Positions 16,570-26,234 of a DNA stretch of 64,000 bases are shown here, piece after piece. Within the stretch, counting starts at the first letter, position 1. Each line of letters opens with the position of its first letter. The notes under the pieces were generated by a model. That model saw only the letters and a program-made list of their open reading frames with translations. It did no database searches and was not told the origin of the DNA. The DNA is from Ruegeria atlantica. GTDB lineage: Bacteria > Pseudomonadota > Alphaproteobacteria > Rhodobacterales > Rhodobacteraceae. A program made the translations under genes and the position numbers. The DNA is taken from the NCBI RefSeq assembly GCF_013033965.1, contig NZ_WQFE01000001.1, forward strand, positions 1-64,000, given 5' to 3'.

Positions 16570-17666
16570 CGCAGGGCGCGCGACCAACGGTGCATGACGT
16601 CCGGCCCGATGACCTGAGTCTCGATCAGCTCAAATCGCGGCGCGTTGTCCAGCTTTTCCAGACCCAGCGTGCCGACGGCTGACAACCCTTCGGCGCCGAT
16701 CGTCAGGCCCGCAGTAAACCCAACCAATTCGTCTACAAGATCTGCAGCAAGCAAAGATGCCGCCAAGGCCGCCCCGCCCTCACAAAAAACACGGGTCAGA
16801 CCTGCGTTGCCCAGTTGATGCAACAGGTCCGCGGCGTCGATTTGGTGATCGTCCAGTGCACAAGGCAGCAGTTGCGCCCCAAGCCCTTCCCACGCGCGGG
16901 CACGTTCTGCATCCGGGGATGGCCCATGGCACAGCCATACGGGTATCTCTGCAGCCGTGCGCGCCAGTTGCCCCATCAAGGGAATGTCCAAATGGCGCGA
17001 GACCACAATTCGAACCGGCTGTGTCTCGACCCCGAGGTCCCGCACAGTCAGAGACGGATCATCGGCGCGCGCAGTGCCCGCGCCTACCATAACCGCGTCA
17101 TGGCGCGCGCGCATGGCATGCACGGCTCGCCGTGCTTTGGGGCCGGTTATCCACTGGCTGTGACCCGTGGCGGTAGCAATCCGCCCGTCAAAACTGCTGG
17201 CGAGTTTGAGCGTTACAAATGGCCGGCCTTGCTCATTCTTCAAGAAGAACCCTGCGTGATCGCGGGCAGCCTGATCAGCAAGCACGCCGGTGGTCACTTC
17301 GATCCCTGCTTCGCGAAGTTTGGCAAAGCCCTGCCCGGCCACGCGCGGATCGCTGTCCTCGATCGCCGACACGACCCTCGATACTCCCGCGGCAATCAAA
17401 GCCTCGGCACAAGGGGGTGTTTTCCCGTGATGAGAACACGGCTCCAAGGAAACGTAGGCTGTTGCACCACGGGCTGCCTCACCTGCCTGCGCCAGTGCGA
17501 CGGGTTCAGCGTGCGGACGGCCACCCGGCTGGGTCCAGCCGCGTCCCACGATACGCCCGTCGCGCACAATTACACAGCCGACGGCCGGGTTGGGCCAACA
17601 GGTTCCTTGACCGCGTCGACCCAAAGACAGGGCCAATGCCATATATCGCTTATCTGTTTCGCTCAA
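16566..17666 (-). CDS. ribD: Bifunctional pyrimidine deaminase/reductase of riboflavin synthesis
   Basis: 366 residues. The N-terminal deaminase has zinc ligands His52 ([11 protein letters not shown]), Cys77 and Cys86 ([14 protein letters not shown]). The C-terminal domain is the NADPH-dependent reductase ([43 protein letters not shown]). Together they convert the GTP-derived pyrimidine to the ribityl-aminouracil phosphate. It is coupled to nrdR by an ATGA overlap. Its 3' end overlaps kpsC by 4 bp, with no room for a terminator. Confidence 0.95.
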   Translation of the reverse strand: MSETDKRYMALALSLGRRGQGTCWPNPAVGCVIVRDGRIVGRGWTQPGGRPHAEPVALAQAGEAARGATAYVSLEPCSHHGKTPPCAEALIAAGVSRVVSAIEDSDPRVAGQGFAKLREAGIEVTTGVLADQAARDHAGFFLKNEQGRPFVTLKLASSFDGRIATATGHSQWITGPKARRAVHAMRARHDAVMVGAGTARADDPSLTVRDLGVETQPVRIVVSRHLDIPLMGQLARTAAEIPVWLCHGPSPDAERARAWEGLGAQLLPCALDDHQIDAADLLHQLGNAGLTRVFCEGGAALAASLLAADLVDELVGFTAGLTIGAEGLSAVGTLGLEKLDNAPRFELIETQVIGPDVMHRWSRALR

Positions 17667-18133
17667 TCGTCTGTCGAAGGCTGCGGCGGGCGCAGTTCGT
17701 GGACGAACTCCTCGAAGTCATCGGCCGCCTGGAAATTCTTGTATACGCTCGCAAAGCGAACATAGGCGACGGTGTCGATCCGCGCCAGAGCTTCCATGAC
17801 GATCTCGCCGATTTTGCTGGATGGGATGTCCGTCTCGCCCATACTTTCCAGACGACGCACAATGCCCGAGATCATCTGATCGATCCGGTCCGGTTCAATC
17901 GGGCGTTTTTGCATCGAGATGCGGATCGAACGCTCCAACTTGTCCCGATCAAAGTCTTCGCGTTTGCCATTGGTTTTGATCACCACCAGGTCACGCAGCT
18001 GAACACGTTCGTATGTTGTAAAACGTCCACCGCAAGCGGGGCAGAACCGGCGTCTGCGGATCGCAACATGATCCTCTGCCGGGCGTGAATCTTTGACCTG
18101 AGTATCGATATTTCCGCAAAACGGGCAGCGCAT
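17663..18133 (-). CDS. nrdR: Transcriptional repressor NrdR of ribonucleotide reductase genes
   Basis: 156 residues: a zinc ribbon (Cys3, Cys6, Cys31, Cys34 in MRCPFCGN...[11 protein letters not shown]) followed by an ATP-cone (residues about 46-136, [21 protein letters not shown]). It senses ATP/dATP and represses nrd operons. The nrdR-ribD coupling is common in bacteria. No nrd gene is in the window. Confidence 0.95.
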   Translation of the reverse strand: MRCPFCGNIDTQVKDSRPAEDHVAIRRRRFCPACGGRFTTYERVQLRDLVVIKTNGKREDFDRDKLERSIRISMQKRPIEPDRIDQMISGIVRRLESMGETDIPSSKIGEIVMEALARIDTVAYVRFASVYKNFQAADDFEEFVHELRPPQPSTDD

Positions 18134-18254
18134 CCGCCGTCTCCTCGTCCCTGGTTCCGCCTCTTTTTGTAAGCACTATGGCTTACTTATCCACAACTAT
18201 AGGGCAGCCGCTAGGGTTTGGGTAGTCGGAATTTTTCACCGCAACATAAAGGGG

Positions 18255-18668
18255 TCAGGCGAAGTGCACCGCGACCTTTCGCACATGCGCTGCGGTGCGG
18301 TGTTCAAACAGGTAGATACCCTGCCATGTCCCCAACACAGGTTGCCCTGAGGACACGGGAACAGACAGCGAAACAGGCAAAAGAGCCGCCTTGATATGGG
18401 CAGGCATGTCGTCAGGGCCCTCGTAGGTATGGCGCAGATAGGCCATAGCAGGGTTGTCTGACGGCGGCACCAGACGCTCAAAAAAGGCGTGCAGGTCTGT
18501 TTGCACTTCTGGATCAGCGTTTTCCTGAATGGTTAGTGAACACGACGTATGCCGTACAAACAAGGTCAGTAAACCATCGCCTGAGACCGAGCTGAGCCAG
18601 TTGCGCACGTCCCGGGTAAACTCGTACAACCCTGGTCCGTTCGTCGAAATAATAAACTCGGTCTGCAT
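18255..18668 (-). CDS. YjbQ-family (UPF0047) protein, secondary thiamine-phosphate synthase type
   Basis: 137-residue compact protein. Family motifs are present: LLTLFVRHTSCSLTIQENADPEVQTDL (conserved His/Cys and ENAD) and PVLGTWQGIYLFEHR with a final RKVAVHF. The E. coli homologue has weak thiamine-phosphate synthase activity; the true role is uncertain. It stands alone between nrdR and a secreted protein. Confidence 0.88.
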   Translation of the reverse strand: MQTEFIISTNGPGLYEFTRDVRNWLSSVSGDGLLTLFVRHTSCSLTIQENADPEVQTDLHAFFERLVPPSDNPAMAYLRHTYEGPDDMPAHIKAALLPVSLSVPVSSGQPVLGTWQGIYLFEHRTAAHVRKVAVHFA

Positions 18669-18686
18669 ATGGCGAAACGTCCTGGA

Positions 18687-19085
18687 TCAGCGGAAGATCG
18701 GAACGGCATTGCAGAGGCCGTTGGCACCCTGAACCGACATGCTTTCGCCGGCCTGAAAGCCGATCGAGATCGAACTGGCTTGCTGGGGAACGTTAGTCGG
18801 TTGCTGCAACGAGAATTGAACGGCGGTGCGGCGGCCTGTTGCCTCGCTGGGGCCATAGCCGCGCACGACGTATATACGCTGCTGCCAACCCGCGCCCAAT
18901 GTCCGGCGCGCAAAATCCGCTGCCGCGCACCAATACCCGTCCACGTCCCGACGGGCACGCGGGATCACTTCGAACATGTTGTTGTTGACAGCCACCGTCT
19001 GATACCCGTTTGGCGCGGCAGAAGCCGACACCGGCACGTTCAACAAGATTGCGGCTGAAATCGCCAAAGTCATGAACTTTTTCAT
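18687..19085 (-). CDS. Small secreted protein, unknown function
   Basis: 132 residues with a clear Sec signal (MKKFMTLAISAAILLNVPVSASA) and a mature part containing two cysteines (YWCAAADFARRTLGAGW and GLCNAVPIF) that could form a disulfide in the periplasm. The ATG at 19085 is preferred to the one at 19091 because GAGAG lies about 7 bp away. I do not recognise the family. Confidence 0.7.
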   Translation of the reverse strand: MKKFMTLAISAAILLNVPVSASAAPNGYQTVAVNNNMFEVIPRARRDVDGYWCAAADFARRTLGAGWQQRIYVVRGYGPSEATGRRTAVQFSLQQPTNVPQQASSISIGFQAGESMSVQGANGLCNAVPIFR

Positions 19086-19163
19086 AATCATACTCTCATT
19101 CGTTTCGAGGTGATTTCTCAAATAGTATACATTCTTACCAGGCAAAGCTGGTTCACAATCAAT

Positions 19164-19712
19164 TCAGTCCGCGCGGGTTAGCTCGTGATCGAACTTGAGC
19201 CAACCCTCATATCGGATCAGATCTCCGACAAACGGCATCCGGGCCGAAACATCAAACCGAAACCGCCCTTCTTCATCCTGCCATTCCACAGTTTTCGAGT
19301 GCGGCAGAAAAATCCTCGGACACGGAAAACGCATAAAGCTGAGGCGTAGAATCCGGATCTCTAGCCGCTCGTTCGCAAAAACCGGCCTAAGCCAGATTGA
19401 AACCTGTCCGAATTTCTCAAGGACGCATCCCGTGCCCCGGTCCAGAGACAATTGCGATCGTGTGACGTGACTATCGAAATCTCGCGTCCAAGTCCAAGCA
19501 GAACCTTCCTGTTCGACCCTTAGCCTAACCGGGGTATCACCACCCGCCAGCGGCATCCCAGCAAAGCGCAAAGCGATTTTGGCCAACCACCCCCTGCCCG
19601 GCGTGACCGAGCAACGCCCGGAATAAAAACCCTTCGTGCCATGCAGTGCTTGTAATGCCTCGGGCAGCTTCGTTCCCTCAGGCAAGGCTTGAACAAAAGG
19701 ATCAAATTGCAC
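19164..19712 (-). CDS. DUF4166-domain protein
   Basis: 182 residues resembling DUF4166 (N-terminal ALPEGTKLPEALQALHGTKGFYSGRCSVTPGRGWLAKI; central GSAWTWTRDF and C-terminal RFRFDVSARMPFVGDLIRYEGWL). Function unknown; in other genomes the domain occurs near saccharopine dehydrogenase-like or DCC proteins. The GTG start directly abuts the stop of the upstream DCC gene (TGAGTG), so the two are coupled. Confidence 0.75.
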   Translation of the reverse strand: MQFDPFVQALPEGTKLPEALQALHGTKGFYSGRCSVTPGRGWLAKIALRFAGMPLAGGDTPVRLRVEQEGSAWTWTRDFDSHVTRSQLSLDRGTGCVLEKFGQVSIWLRPVFANERLEIRILRLSFMRFPCPRIFLPHSKTVEWQDEEGRFRFDVSARMPFVGDLIRYEGWLKFDHELTRAD

Positions 19713-20144
19713 TCAGAAACCCTCGAGCAGGAAGCGATCCTGCAGGGCTTTATCCGGGATCATGCAGGTCGGCGAACGCCCGAAGATGGCATACCGGTTT
19801 TTTGCAATCACGCGATACAAAGGGTCTTTGATGATCCTAGGAAGAATCCTGCAGACCGAAAGGATCCGCCAGCCCCCCGGCAGCTTGCGCATAGCAGCCG
19901 CGAACGCATCCAACCGTTGATGAACCACCCCGTCGGTCACAACAAGATTGGTTTCAAAATCCCGCGTCGGCAACCCGAGGTGGGAGTAAAGCCGTTGCCC
20001 CAACGGCGACTGCGCAGTGACGAATTTGAACCGCTGCGCCTTGTCCCGCGCGACCATGAACCGAAAAAACCCTGAACACAGAACACATTCACCGTCAAAG
20101 ACGATGAAATCCTGACCCACCAACGCGTTCATCTGTTCGGTCAT
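19713..20144 (-). CDS. DCC-family thiol-disulfide oxidoreductase-like protein
   Basis: 143 residues. The family motif D-x-x-C-x-x-C is at FDGECVLCSGFFRFMVARD, residues about 18-22. The downstream block RILSVCRILPRIIKDPLYRVIAKNRYAIFG fits the DUF393/DCC family, often described as thiol-disulfide proteins. The ATG at 20144 gives normal length; an upstream start at 20297 would add an unlikely basic tail. Confidence 0.82.
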   Translation of the reverse strand: MTEQMNALVGQDFIVFDGECVLCSGFFRFMVARDKAQRFKFVTAQSPLGQRLYSHLGLPTRDFETNLVVTDGVVHQRLDAFAAAMRKLPGGWRILSVCRILPRIIKDPLYRVIAKNRYAIFGRSPTCMIPDKALQDRFLLEGF

Positions 20145-20450
20145 TTCGCTTACGCCCGTTAAACCGTTAGGACGCACAATCGCACCCCCGCGCTTTGCGA
20201 GCAATGCGACACTGGGCCAGCCTCGCGAATTGATATGTGTCGGGGAGCCTCGGGCCATCTGCGCGACAAGTTTCCTGGGCTCTGACCTCATCCCCAAAAA
20301 GTCTGACCCGACAGCACACGAAAAATATGTATGATGGTGACCGTAGTCTTGCGAAATTCAGCCATTATTATTTGAATAGATGACAAGTATGCTGTGGTCC
20401 GCAGGAAAATGGCCGTAATTTGAGAACGCCTTGCTAACTCGGGATTGAAC
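20145..20450. other. 306-bp divergent intergenic region without a recognised gene
   Basis: Lies between the minus-strand DCC gene and the plus-strand AraC-type regulator, so both promoters are expected here. It has an A/T-rich stretch around 20325-20385. I see no convincing -35/-10 pair, RNA gene or repeat. Confidence 0.5.
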
Positions 20451-21458
20451 ATGGACGTCGATATTGCCCGCATTCAAGTGTTGTCCAACACGCTGGATCA
20501 CCGGGCAAAAGACCCTTCGATTGGTGACCGTGTGCTGGAAAAATCCGGTCTCAGCCGCAGCGACATTGCGCCGCCTGCGACATCATACAGTGCTCATAAA
20601 GAAGCTTTGTTTGTCCGGTACGCCTGCGACGCGCTGAATGACATTACCTTTTCGGCCAGCGCCGGGCTCGGCTTTAGCTCCTCTTCCAGCCTGACGGCGT
20701 ATATCAGTAAATACTCGCGTGACCTGAAGCAGGTTATTGAAAACTCTTCGCGTTTTCACGGTATGATCGACCCGGCGCTGTTTTTTAGCCTGCGCGTCGC
20801 CGGCAACTTTGCCACGATCGAGGCCGATTGGAAGGACGCCAGCTTTGCCCGATATCACCGCCGCACCGAGTTTCTGATTTTCGCGGCCCTCGCCCGCATA
20901 AGGTCGCTGACGCAAACCAATTTTTTCCCAATTGAAATCCGCTTTCAACACGAGGTGGGCGAAGCCCGCAAAGACTTCCAGAAACTGGCGGGCTTTCCTG
21001 TGTCCTTCGGTGCAGAACGGTTGGAGATTGTGCTGACTCTATCCTCCTTGGACCTGCCGGTGCCGACCTATGACCCCTCTCTTCGCGAGCATCTTTTGTC
21101 ATATGGTGATCGGGTTCTGGCCGAAAGCAGCCAGCCGACACAAAGGCTCAGGGCGCAGGTCGAAGGGCTGATCACCCGGTCCATGCCTGGCGCGATCATA
21201 CAGGCCGACGACGCGGCCTCGAACCTTGGGATGAGCCCGCGTACATTTGCCAGACGGTTGAACGAGGAAGGAACGACCTATCGTGAGATCGTCGAAGATC
21301 TGAGATGCGACCTGGCACAAACCTTTATCACCAACGGGATGCCCTTGTCAGAAATCGCTTATTCGTTGGGCTATGCGGATCAACCCGCGTTTTCCACGGC
21401 CTTCAAACGCTGGACCGGTCAGGCGCCCAGCACCTTCCGATCCCGATTGGATCTGTGA
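20451..21458 (+). CDS. AraC-family regulator with N-terminal ligand-binding domain
   Basis: 335 residues. The N-terminal 200 residues fit the arabinose-like binding domain of the OruR/ArgR-type group (Arabinose_bd). The C-terminal double HTH is LGMSPRTFARRLNEEGTTYREIVEDLR and MPLSEIAYSLGYADQPAFSTAFKRWTGQAPSTFR. The ATG at 20451 has GGGA 6 bp upstream and is preferred to a TTG at 20445. Target genes are unknown; the divergent DUF4166-DCC pair is a possible target by position only. Confidence 0.85.
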   Translation: MDVDIARIQVLSNTLDHRAKDPSIGDRVLEKSGLSRSDIAPPATSYSAHKEALFVRYACDALNDITFSASAGLGFSSSSSLTAYISKYSRDLKQVIENSSRFHGMIDPALFFSLRVAGNFATIEADWKDASFARYHRRTEFLIFAALARIRSLTQTNFFPIEIRFQHEVGEARKDFQKLAGFPVSFGAERLEIVLTLSSLDLPVPTYDPSLREHLLSYGDRVLAESSQPTQRLRAQVEGLITRSMPGAIIQADDAASNLGMSPRTFARRLNEEGTTYREIVEDLRCDLAQTFITNGMPLSEIAYSLGYADQPAFSTAFKRWTGQAPSTFRSRLDL

Positions 21459-21470
21459 CACAGAAAGGGT

Positions 21471-21507
21471 GGCCGGGGGTCATCAGCGGCACAGCCTCGC
21501 CCCGGCC
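21471..21507 (+). repeat. Hairpin after the AraC-type gene
   Basis: GGCCGGGG (21471-21478) and CCCCGGCC (21500-21507) form a perfect 8-bp GC stem with a 21-nt loop 12 bp after the stop. No T-tract follows, so factor-independent termination is doubtful. Confidence 0.35.
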
Positions 21508-21616
21508 TGTCCCATGAGTGGACGATGCAGAAATAGGGGGCATGGGATCGCTTGACTTGTGAATTCTCGCCAAATTGAGGTTTGTACCGGCCAGCGTGAT
21601 CACCGCGTGAACAGAT

Positions 21617-21646
21617 AAGAAAAAGGCGCCTCGTGTGAGACGCCTT
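21617..21646 (-). terminator. Rho-independent terminator of rpoD
   Basis: On the minus strand, 7 bp after the rpoD stop: stem AAGGCG/CGCCTT with an inner CTC/GAG extension and loop (21623-21646), followed by a run of T (complement of the A-rich 21617-21624). Confidence 0.82.
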
Positions 21647-21652
21647 ATTTGA

Positions 21653-23641
21653 TTACTGATCCAGGAACGACCGCAGCTTGCGCGATCGGCTGGGATGTTT
21701 CAGTTTCCGCAACGCTTTCGCCTCGATCTGACGAATTCGTTCGCGGGTCACACTGAATTGCTGGCCGACCTCTTCCAGAGTGTGGTCGGTGTTCATACCG
21801 ATGCCAAAGCGCATCCGCAGAACCCGTTCCTCACGCGGCGTAAGCGAAGCCAGAACCCGTGTAGTCGTCTCCTTGAGGTTTTCCTGAATGGCGCTGTCCA
21901 GCGGCAGAACGGCATTCTTGTCCTCGATGAAATCGCCCAACTGGCTGTCTTCCTCGTCGCCAATTGGCGTTTCGAGTGAGATCGGTTCCTTGGCGATCTT
22001 CATCACCTTGCGAACCTTTTCCAGCGGCATCTGCAGCTTTTCGGCCAATTCTTCCGGCGTCGGCTCGCGGCCGATCTCGTGCAGCATCTGACGACCGGTC
22101 CGAACCAGCTTGTTGATCGTTTCGATCATGTGAACCGGAATACGGATCGTGCGGGCCTGATCCGCGATGCTCCGCGTGATCGCCTGCCGGATCCACCAGG
22201 TTGCATAGGTCGAGAATTTATAGCCGCGGCGGTATTCGAACTTGTCCACCGCCTTCATCAGGCCGATGTTACCTTCCTGAATAAGATCAAGGAATTGCAG
22301 GCCACGGTTCGTGTACTTTTTGGCAATCGAGATCACCAGGCGCAGGTTGGCTTCAACCATTTCTTTCTTGGCCTGACGCGCCTCTTTTTCACCTTTTTGA
22401 ACCTGCTGAACGATGCGACGGAATTCAGGGATATCCAGTCCGACATACTGACCGACCTGCGCCATATCGTTGCGCAGCTCTTCGACCTTGGCGGTCGAGC
22501 GTTCGATGAACATCTGCCAGCCCCGACCCGGCTTTTCTGCCATCTCGGCCAGCCAGTTCGGGTCCAGTTCGCGCCCGCGATATGCATCAATGAATTCACG
22601 GCGGTTGATACGGGCCTGATCCGCCAATTTCACCATCGAGCTATCCAGCGACATGATACGGCGGTTGATGCCGTAAAGCTGGTCGATAAGCGCTTCGATA
22701 CGGTTGTTATGCAGGTGCAGACCATTCACCAGTTCGACGATCTCAGACCGCAGTTGTTGATAGGTCGCCTCTTCTTTTTCAGAGAACGTGTCATCTTCGT
22801 TCAGGGTCGCCGATATCCGGCTGTCCTGCATTTCCGACAGCATCGAGAAGTCGGTCGAAATCCGTTCCAGTGTGGTCAGGACCTGATCTTTCAGTGCGGC
22901 TTCCATCGCAGCCAGCGACATGTTGGCCTGATCGTCGTCGTCGTCATCGTCGTCGTTGTTGAGCGGGTTACCATCGGCATCCAACTCGGGTCCGGTGTCT
23001 TTGGCCGGCTTGGCGGCCTGAACGGTCGAGGTATCAACCACCGGCTCTTCAACGTCACCGTCTTCGTCCATCTGGTTGCCGAACGTGGCCTCAAGATCAA
23101 TGACATCGCGCAACAGAATGTCTTCCGACAGCAATTCGTCGTGCCAGATTGTGATCGCCTGGAAGGTCAAGGGGCTTTCGCACAGACCTGCAATCATGGT
23201 GTTACGGCCTGCTTCGATCCGCTTGGCGATGGCAATTTCGCCTTCGCGGCTCAGCAGTTCGACGCTGCCCATTTCGCGCAGATACATGCGCACCGGGTCA
23301 TCAGTGCGGTCCAGCTTTTCGGTAGATGCACCAGACAGCGCAACCTCGCGGTTGCTGTCGGTGGTGGTCAGTTCGGTCGAGCCTTTGTTCTCTTCCTCTT
23401 CGGCCTCTTCATCTTCGATGATGTTGATGCCCATTTCGGACAGCATCGACATAACGTCTTCGATCTGTTCCGAGCTGACCTGATCAGGCGGCAGAACCTG
23501 ATTGAGCTGGTCGTAGGTGATGTAACCTTTCTCGCGAGCCTCGGCGATCATCTTCTTGACCTGGGCCTGGCTCATGTCCAGCGAGATTTCCTGTTCCTGC
23601 TCGTCGGATTTGCGGTCTTCGTTCGTATCCTTGGCGGCCAT
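21653..23641 (-). CDS. rpoD: RNA polymerase primary sigma factor (sigma-70)
   Basis: 662-residue housekeeping sigma factor. Region 1.1 is at residues about 15-75; region 1.2 is [21 protein letters not shown] at about 115-135. A long non-essential region carries an eight-aspartate run near residue 236. Region 2 is [59 protein letters not shown], and region 4 is the HTH near the C-terminus ([27 protein letters not shown]). It forms a dnaG-rpoD macromolecular-synthesis pair with the gene upstream. Confidence 0.97.
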   Translation of the reverse strand: MAAKDTNEDRKSDEQEQEISLDMSQAQVKKMIAEAREKGYITYDQLNQVLPPDQVSSEQIEDVMSMLSEMGINIIEDEEAEEEENKGSTELTTTDSNREVALSGASTEKLDRTDDPVRMYLREMGSVELLSREGEIAIAKRIEAGRNTMIAGLCESPLTFQAITIWHDELLSEDILLRDVIDLEATFGNQMDEDGDVEEPVVDTSTVQAAKPAKDTGPELDADGNPLNNDDDDDDDDQANMSLAAMEAALKDQVLTTLERISTDFSMLSEMQDSRISATLNEDDTFSEKEEATYQQLRSEIVELVNGLHLHNNRIEALIDQLYGINRRIMSLDSSMVKLADQARINRREFIDAYRGRELDPNWLAEMAEKPGRGWQMFIERSTAKVEELRNDMAQVGQYVGLDIPEFRRIVQQVQKGEKEARQAKKEMVEANLRLVISIAKKYTNRGLQFLDLIQEGNIGLMKAVDKFEYRRGYKFSTYATWWIRQAITRSIADQARTIRIPVHMIETINKLVRTGRQMLHEIGREPTPEELAEKLQMPLEKVRKVMKIAKEPISLETPIGDEEDSQLGDFIEDKNAVLPLDSAIQENLKETTTRVLASLTPREERVLRMRFGIGMNTDHTLEEVGQQFSVTRERIRQIEAKALRKLKHPSRSRKLRSFLDQ

Positions 23642-23663
23642 TCAATGCTCCTGCAGGGATGGG

Positions 23664-23706
23664 TGATTCGTTTGTACCGAATCATTAGCGCGTTGAAGTG
23701 ATTCGG
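23664..23706. promoter_or_regulatory. Three GANTC (CcrM) sites in a dyad between dnaG and rpoD
   Basis: TGATTCG at 23664-23670, CGAATCA at 23678-23684 and TGATTCG at 23699-23705 give three GANTC sites in 40 bp. CCGAATCA (23677-23684) and TGATTCGG (23699-23706) are perfect inverted arms with a 14-nt spacer. Alphaproteobacteria methylate GANTC with CcrM, so this could link rpoD expression to the cell cycle; it may also act as a hairpin in the dnaG-rpoD transcript. Confidence 0.5.
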
Positions 23707-23754
23707 CCACCCGTTTACCCGTTTTTCTTTTCCAGTGCCTTACGAAAACACCAC

Positions 23755-25704
23755 TTATCGGCGTTTCCGTTCAAAATTGATGCCAGACATGATCGCCTGA
23801 AACGCGTCTTTCTCGTCGCGGTTGATTCGCGCGCCGTTATCGGCGATGTCGAATACCGCCCTGTCTTCGTTCTGGCTACGGCTTGTGCGGTTACGCTCTT
23901 CGGCGGCCTGAGCCAGCCGATATGTCAGCGCTTCGTCAGCCAGTTCGGACAATTCTTCGGCAGCTTCGGCAATCTCGGCATCCAACCCCCGGAGCGCTTT
24001 GATCTTTGCGAGTTCCTCGGCCAGTGTCATCTCGGCCTTTTCGACATCGCCCGGTTTGAACACACAGGGGATAACTGCGACATGGCGAAGGGCCAGCAGG
24101 TTTTCAAGGATTTCGCCGCCTAAAGTTTCGATAATGTGGTCTTTAAGGTGATCCGGGTCGTCGATCGCATGCCGCAGAATAGCTGCCCGAAGCGCAGCGT
24201 GGTCGGGATCATGGCACTCCATCTCTTCAAGCTGATGCTCGAACTGGATCACGACGTTTGGGTTCAGAATGGCAATGGCCAGAATGGCGGCCTCGCGCAT
24301 CCGGATGTCCGCGTTTTCCGAAGACGCCAGAAAAGATGAACGCGCACCAGCCGTTGCGGGCTGTTTCTGAGGTTGCCATTTACCGCGCGGTTGCCACTGG
24401 CGGTTTTGCGGCTGGCGTTGCGGGCGGAACAGTTGCCAACGCAGATCCTTGATCTCTTGCCCGTAATGCGACCGGATGGAGGGGTCGCGGATCAGTTTGA
24501 TCTTGTCCCGCAGCGATTTATCGAGTGCGGCCTTGCGTTCCGGACTATCGAAAACCTTGCCCTCAGTCTCACGCTGCCACAGCAATTTGACCATGGGGAT
24601 CGCGCCTTCCAACACCGCCTGAACGGCCCCCGGTCCTTCGGCACGCAGTAGGTCGTCGGGATCCTTACCCTCGGGCATCAGGGCAAAGCGCAACGATTTT
24701 CCGGCCTCAAGCAGCGGCAAGGCCAGATCAACCGCCCGCATCGCGGCACGCAAACCCGCGGTGTCGCCATCCAATGCGATGATCGGCTCATCAGAGACGC
24801 GCCACAACAGTTGCAACTGATGCTCAGTAATCGCCGTCCCCAACGGAGCGACCGACGCCCCGAACCCGGCTTCGGCCAGGGCGATCACGTCCATATACCC
24901 TTCGGCCACAATCAGAGGCTGGCCCTTGCCCGCCGCCTGACGTGCAGGGCCGTGGTTATAAAGACTGCGGCCCTTGTCGAACAATTCGGTTTCGGGCGAA
25001 TTCAGGTATTTCGCATTGTCGTTGGGGTCCATCGCCCGCCCGCCGAACGCGATGCAGCGCCCGCGCGGGTCTCGGATCGGGTACATGATCCGATTGCGGA
25101 ACGTATCATAAGGCTTTTTGCCCTTGTTGGACGGCTTGGCCAGCCCTGCCCCAAGGATCAGATCCTCAGCCACATTCTTGCCGCGTAGGTGGTCCCAAAG
25201 CGCCTGCCAGCCATCGGGCGCAAAGCCAATTTCCCATCGGTCCAGCGCCTGGGCATCCAATCCTCGGCGTGTGAGGTAGTCCCGGGCGGCGCCCCCGGCC
25301 CCTGTCTTCAGTTGCAAACGGAAGAACTGCACAGCCTGCTCCATGACGTCAGCCAGCAGCGACCGGCGATCCTGCTTTTCCTGCGCCTTGGGGTCGCGCG
25401 CGGGTACGGGCATCCCGGCCTCTCGTGCCAGAATTTCCACCGCCTCGATGAACGAGACATTCTCGGTCTCTTTTACAAAGCTGATCGCGTCGCCTTTGGC
25501 GTGGCAACCAAAGCAGTAATAAAACCCCTTCTGGTCATCCACGTGGAACGACGCTGTCTTTTCGTGATGAAACGGGCAAGGCGCCCACATGTCCCCTTTG
25601 CCCTGATTGGACTTGCGCTGATCCCAAATGACTTTGCGCCCGACGACCTGAGACAGACTCAGGCGGGTGCGCAGTTCATCCAGAAATCCGGGGGGCAACG
25701 ACAT
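23755..25704 (-). CDS. dnaG: DNA primase
   Basis: 649 residues. The N-terminal zinc site is Cys43, His46, Cys64, Cys67 (CPFHHEK...YYCFGC). The catalytic TOPRIM region has VAEGYMDVIALAEAG and ALDGDTAGLRAAMRA. The C-terminal third carries the helicase-binding region, preceded by a Q/P/R-rich linker (about residues 425-450). Makes RNA primers at the replication fork. Encoded just upstream of rpoD in the same direction. Confidence 0.96.
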   Translation of the reverse strand: MSLPPGFLDELRTRLSLSQVVGRKVIWDQRKSNQGKGDMWAPCPFHHEKTASFHVDDQKGFYYCFGCHAKGDAISFVKETENVSFIEAVEILAREAGMPVPARDPKAQEKQDRRSLLADVMEQAVQFFRLQLKTGAGGAARDYLTRRGLDAQALDRWEIGFAPDGWQALWDHLRGKNVAEDLILGAGLAKPSNKGKKPYDTFRNRIMYPIRDPRGRCIAFGGRAMDPNDNAKYLNSPETELFDKGRSLYNHGPARQAAGKGQPLIVAEGYMDVIALAEAGFGASVAPLGTAITEHQLQLLWRVSDEPIIALDGDTAGLRAAMRAVDLALPLLEAGKSLRFALMPEGKDPDDLLRAEGPGAVQAVLEGAIPMVKLLWQRETEGKVFDSPERKAALDKSLRDKIKLIRDPSIRSHYGQEIKDLRWQLFRPQRQPQNRQWQPRGKWQPQKQPATAGARSSFLASSENADIRMREAAILAIAILNPNVVIQFEHQLEEMECHDPDHAALRAAILRHAIDDPDHLKDHIIETLGGEILENLLALRHVAVIPCVFKPGDVEKAEMTLAEELAKIKALRGLDAEIAEAAEELSELADEALTYRLAQAAEERNRTSRSQNEDRAVFDIADNGARINRDEKDAFQAIMSGINFERKRR

Positions 25705-25727
25705 GGGTCAAACCTGACAGAAACAGG

Positions 25728-25755
25728 AACGCGCGCCAAGGGTGTGACGCGCGTT
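25728..25755 (-). terminator. Candidate terminator of the small secreted-protein gene
   Basis: An 8-bp stem AACGCGCG (25728-25735) / CGCGCGTT (25748-25755) lies just after the minus-strand gene that ends at 25785. The minus-strand flank is not a clean T-run, so the role is uncertain. Confidence 0.4.
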
Positions 25756-25784
25756 TGTCCACAGGGAAATGAAAGTGCTGTGGA

Positions 25785-26081
25785 TTATTGCTGCAAACAC
25801 AGCTCAAGCCACGCGGCGCCCAGATCCTTTTTGCGCACGTCGCGCATCTTTTGTTCGTAGACCCAAGGTGCGATCAACGGGATGGCGGCATTGTAGTTCT
25901 CGGGCCAGGTTGGTGCGGCATCAGCAACCGCCTGGGGCACGTCGCGCTCTTTCACACGGTCCAGCCGAGCCTTCTGGATCGCCGCAACAACATCAGCCTG
26001 GTATTGGCAGCTTTGCTCTTTGGTCTCTTCCGCAGCCAACGGGGTGGCCAGCAAAGCGGCGGCCAAGGTGATACGCAACAT
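25785..26081 (-). CDS. Small periplasmic protein, unknown function
   Basis: 98 residues with a short signal peptide (MLRITLAAALLATPLAAEE) and a helical, charged mature part with two cysteines (EQSCQYQADVVAAIQ and LELCLQQ). I do not recognise a characterised family. Monocistronic by spacing. Confidence 0.72.
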   Translation of the reverse strand: MLRITLAAALLATPLAAEETKEQSCQYQADVVAAIQKARLDRVKERDVPQAVADAAPTWPENYNAAIPLIAPWVYEQKMRDVRKKDLGAAWLELCLQQ

Positions 26082-26192
26082 AGGGAACTCCGGTAATCGA
26101 TTCTGTCGCTGCAGCTTACCTGTCGCAGACGTCGCCTGCCATTACCGTTTTCAGCGTATCTGACGGGATTAAGGCGTCCCATCTTCGCAGTC

Positions 26193-26221
26193 GGGGCAAC
26201 TTGACAAAGCCAAATTGCCCC
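26193..26221. terminator. Hairpin downstream of the dehydrogenase gene
   Basis: GGGGCAA (26193-26199) and TTGCCCC (26215-26221) pair 14 bp after the minus-strand stop at 26235. The better T-run (GGTTTTC) is on the plus side, so the direction is unclear. Confidence 0.38.
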
Positions 26222-26234
26222 GGTTTTCAGACCA

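Noticed and set aside
22079..23701. 540-residue plus-strand open frame opposite rpoD
   Set aside because: A reading-frame shadow caused by codon bias of rpoD; no coding signature and no ribosome site.
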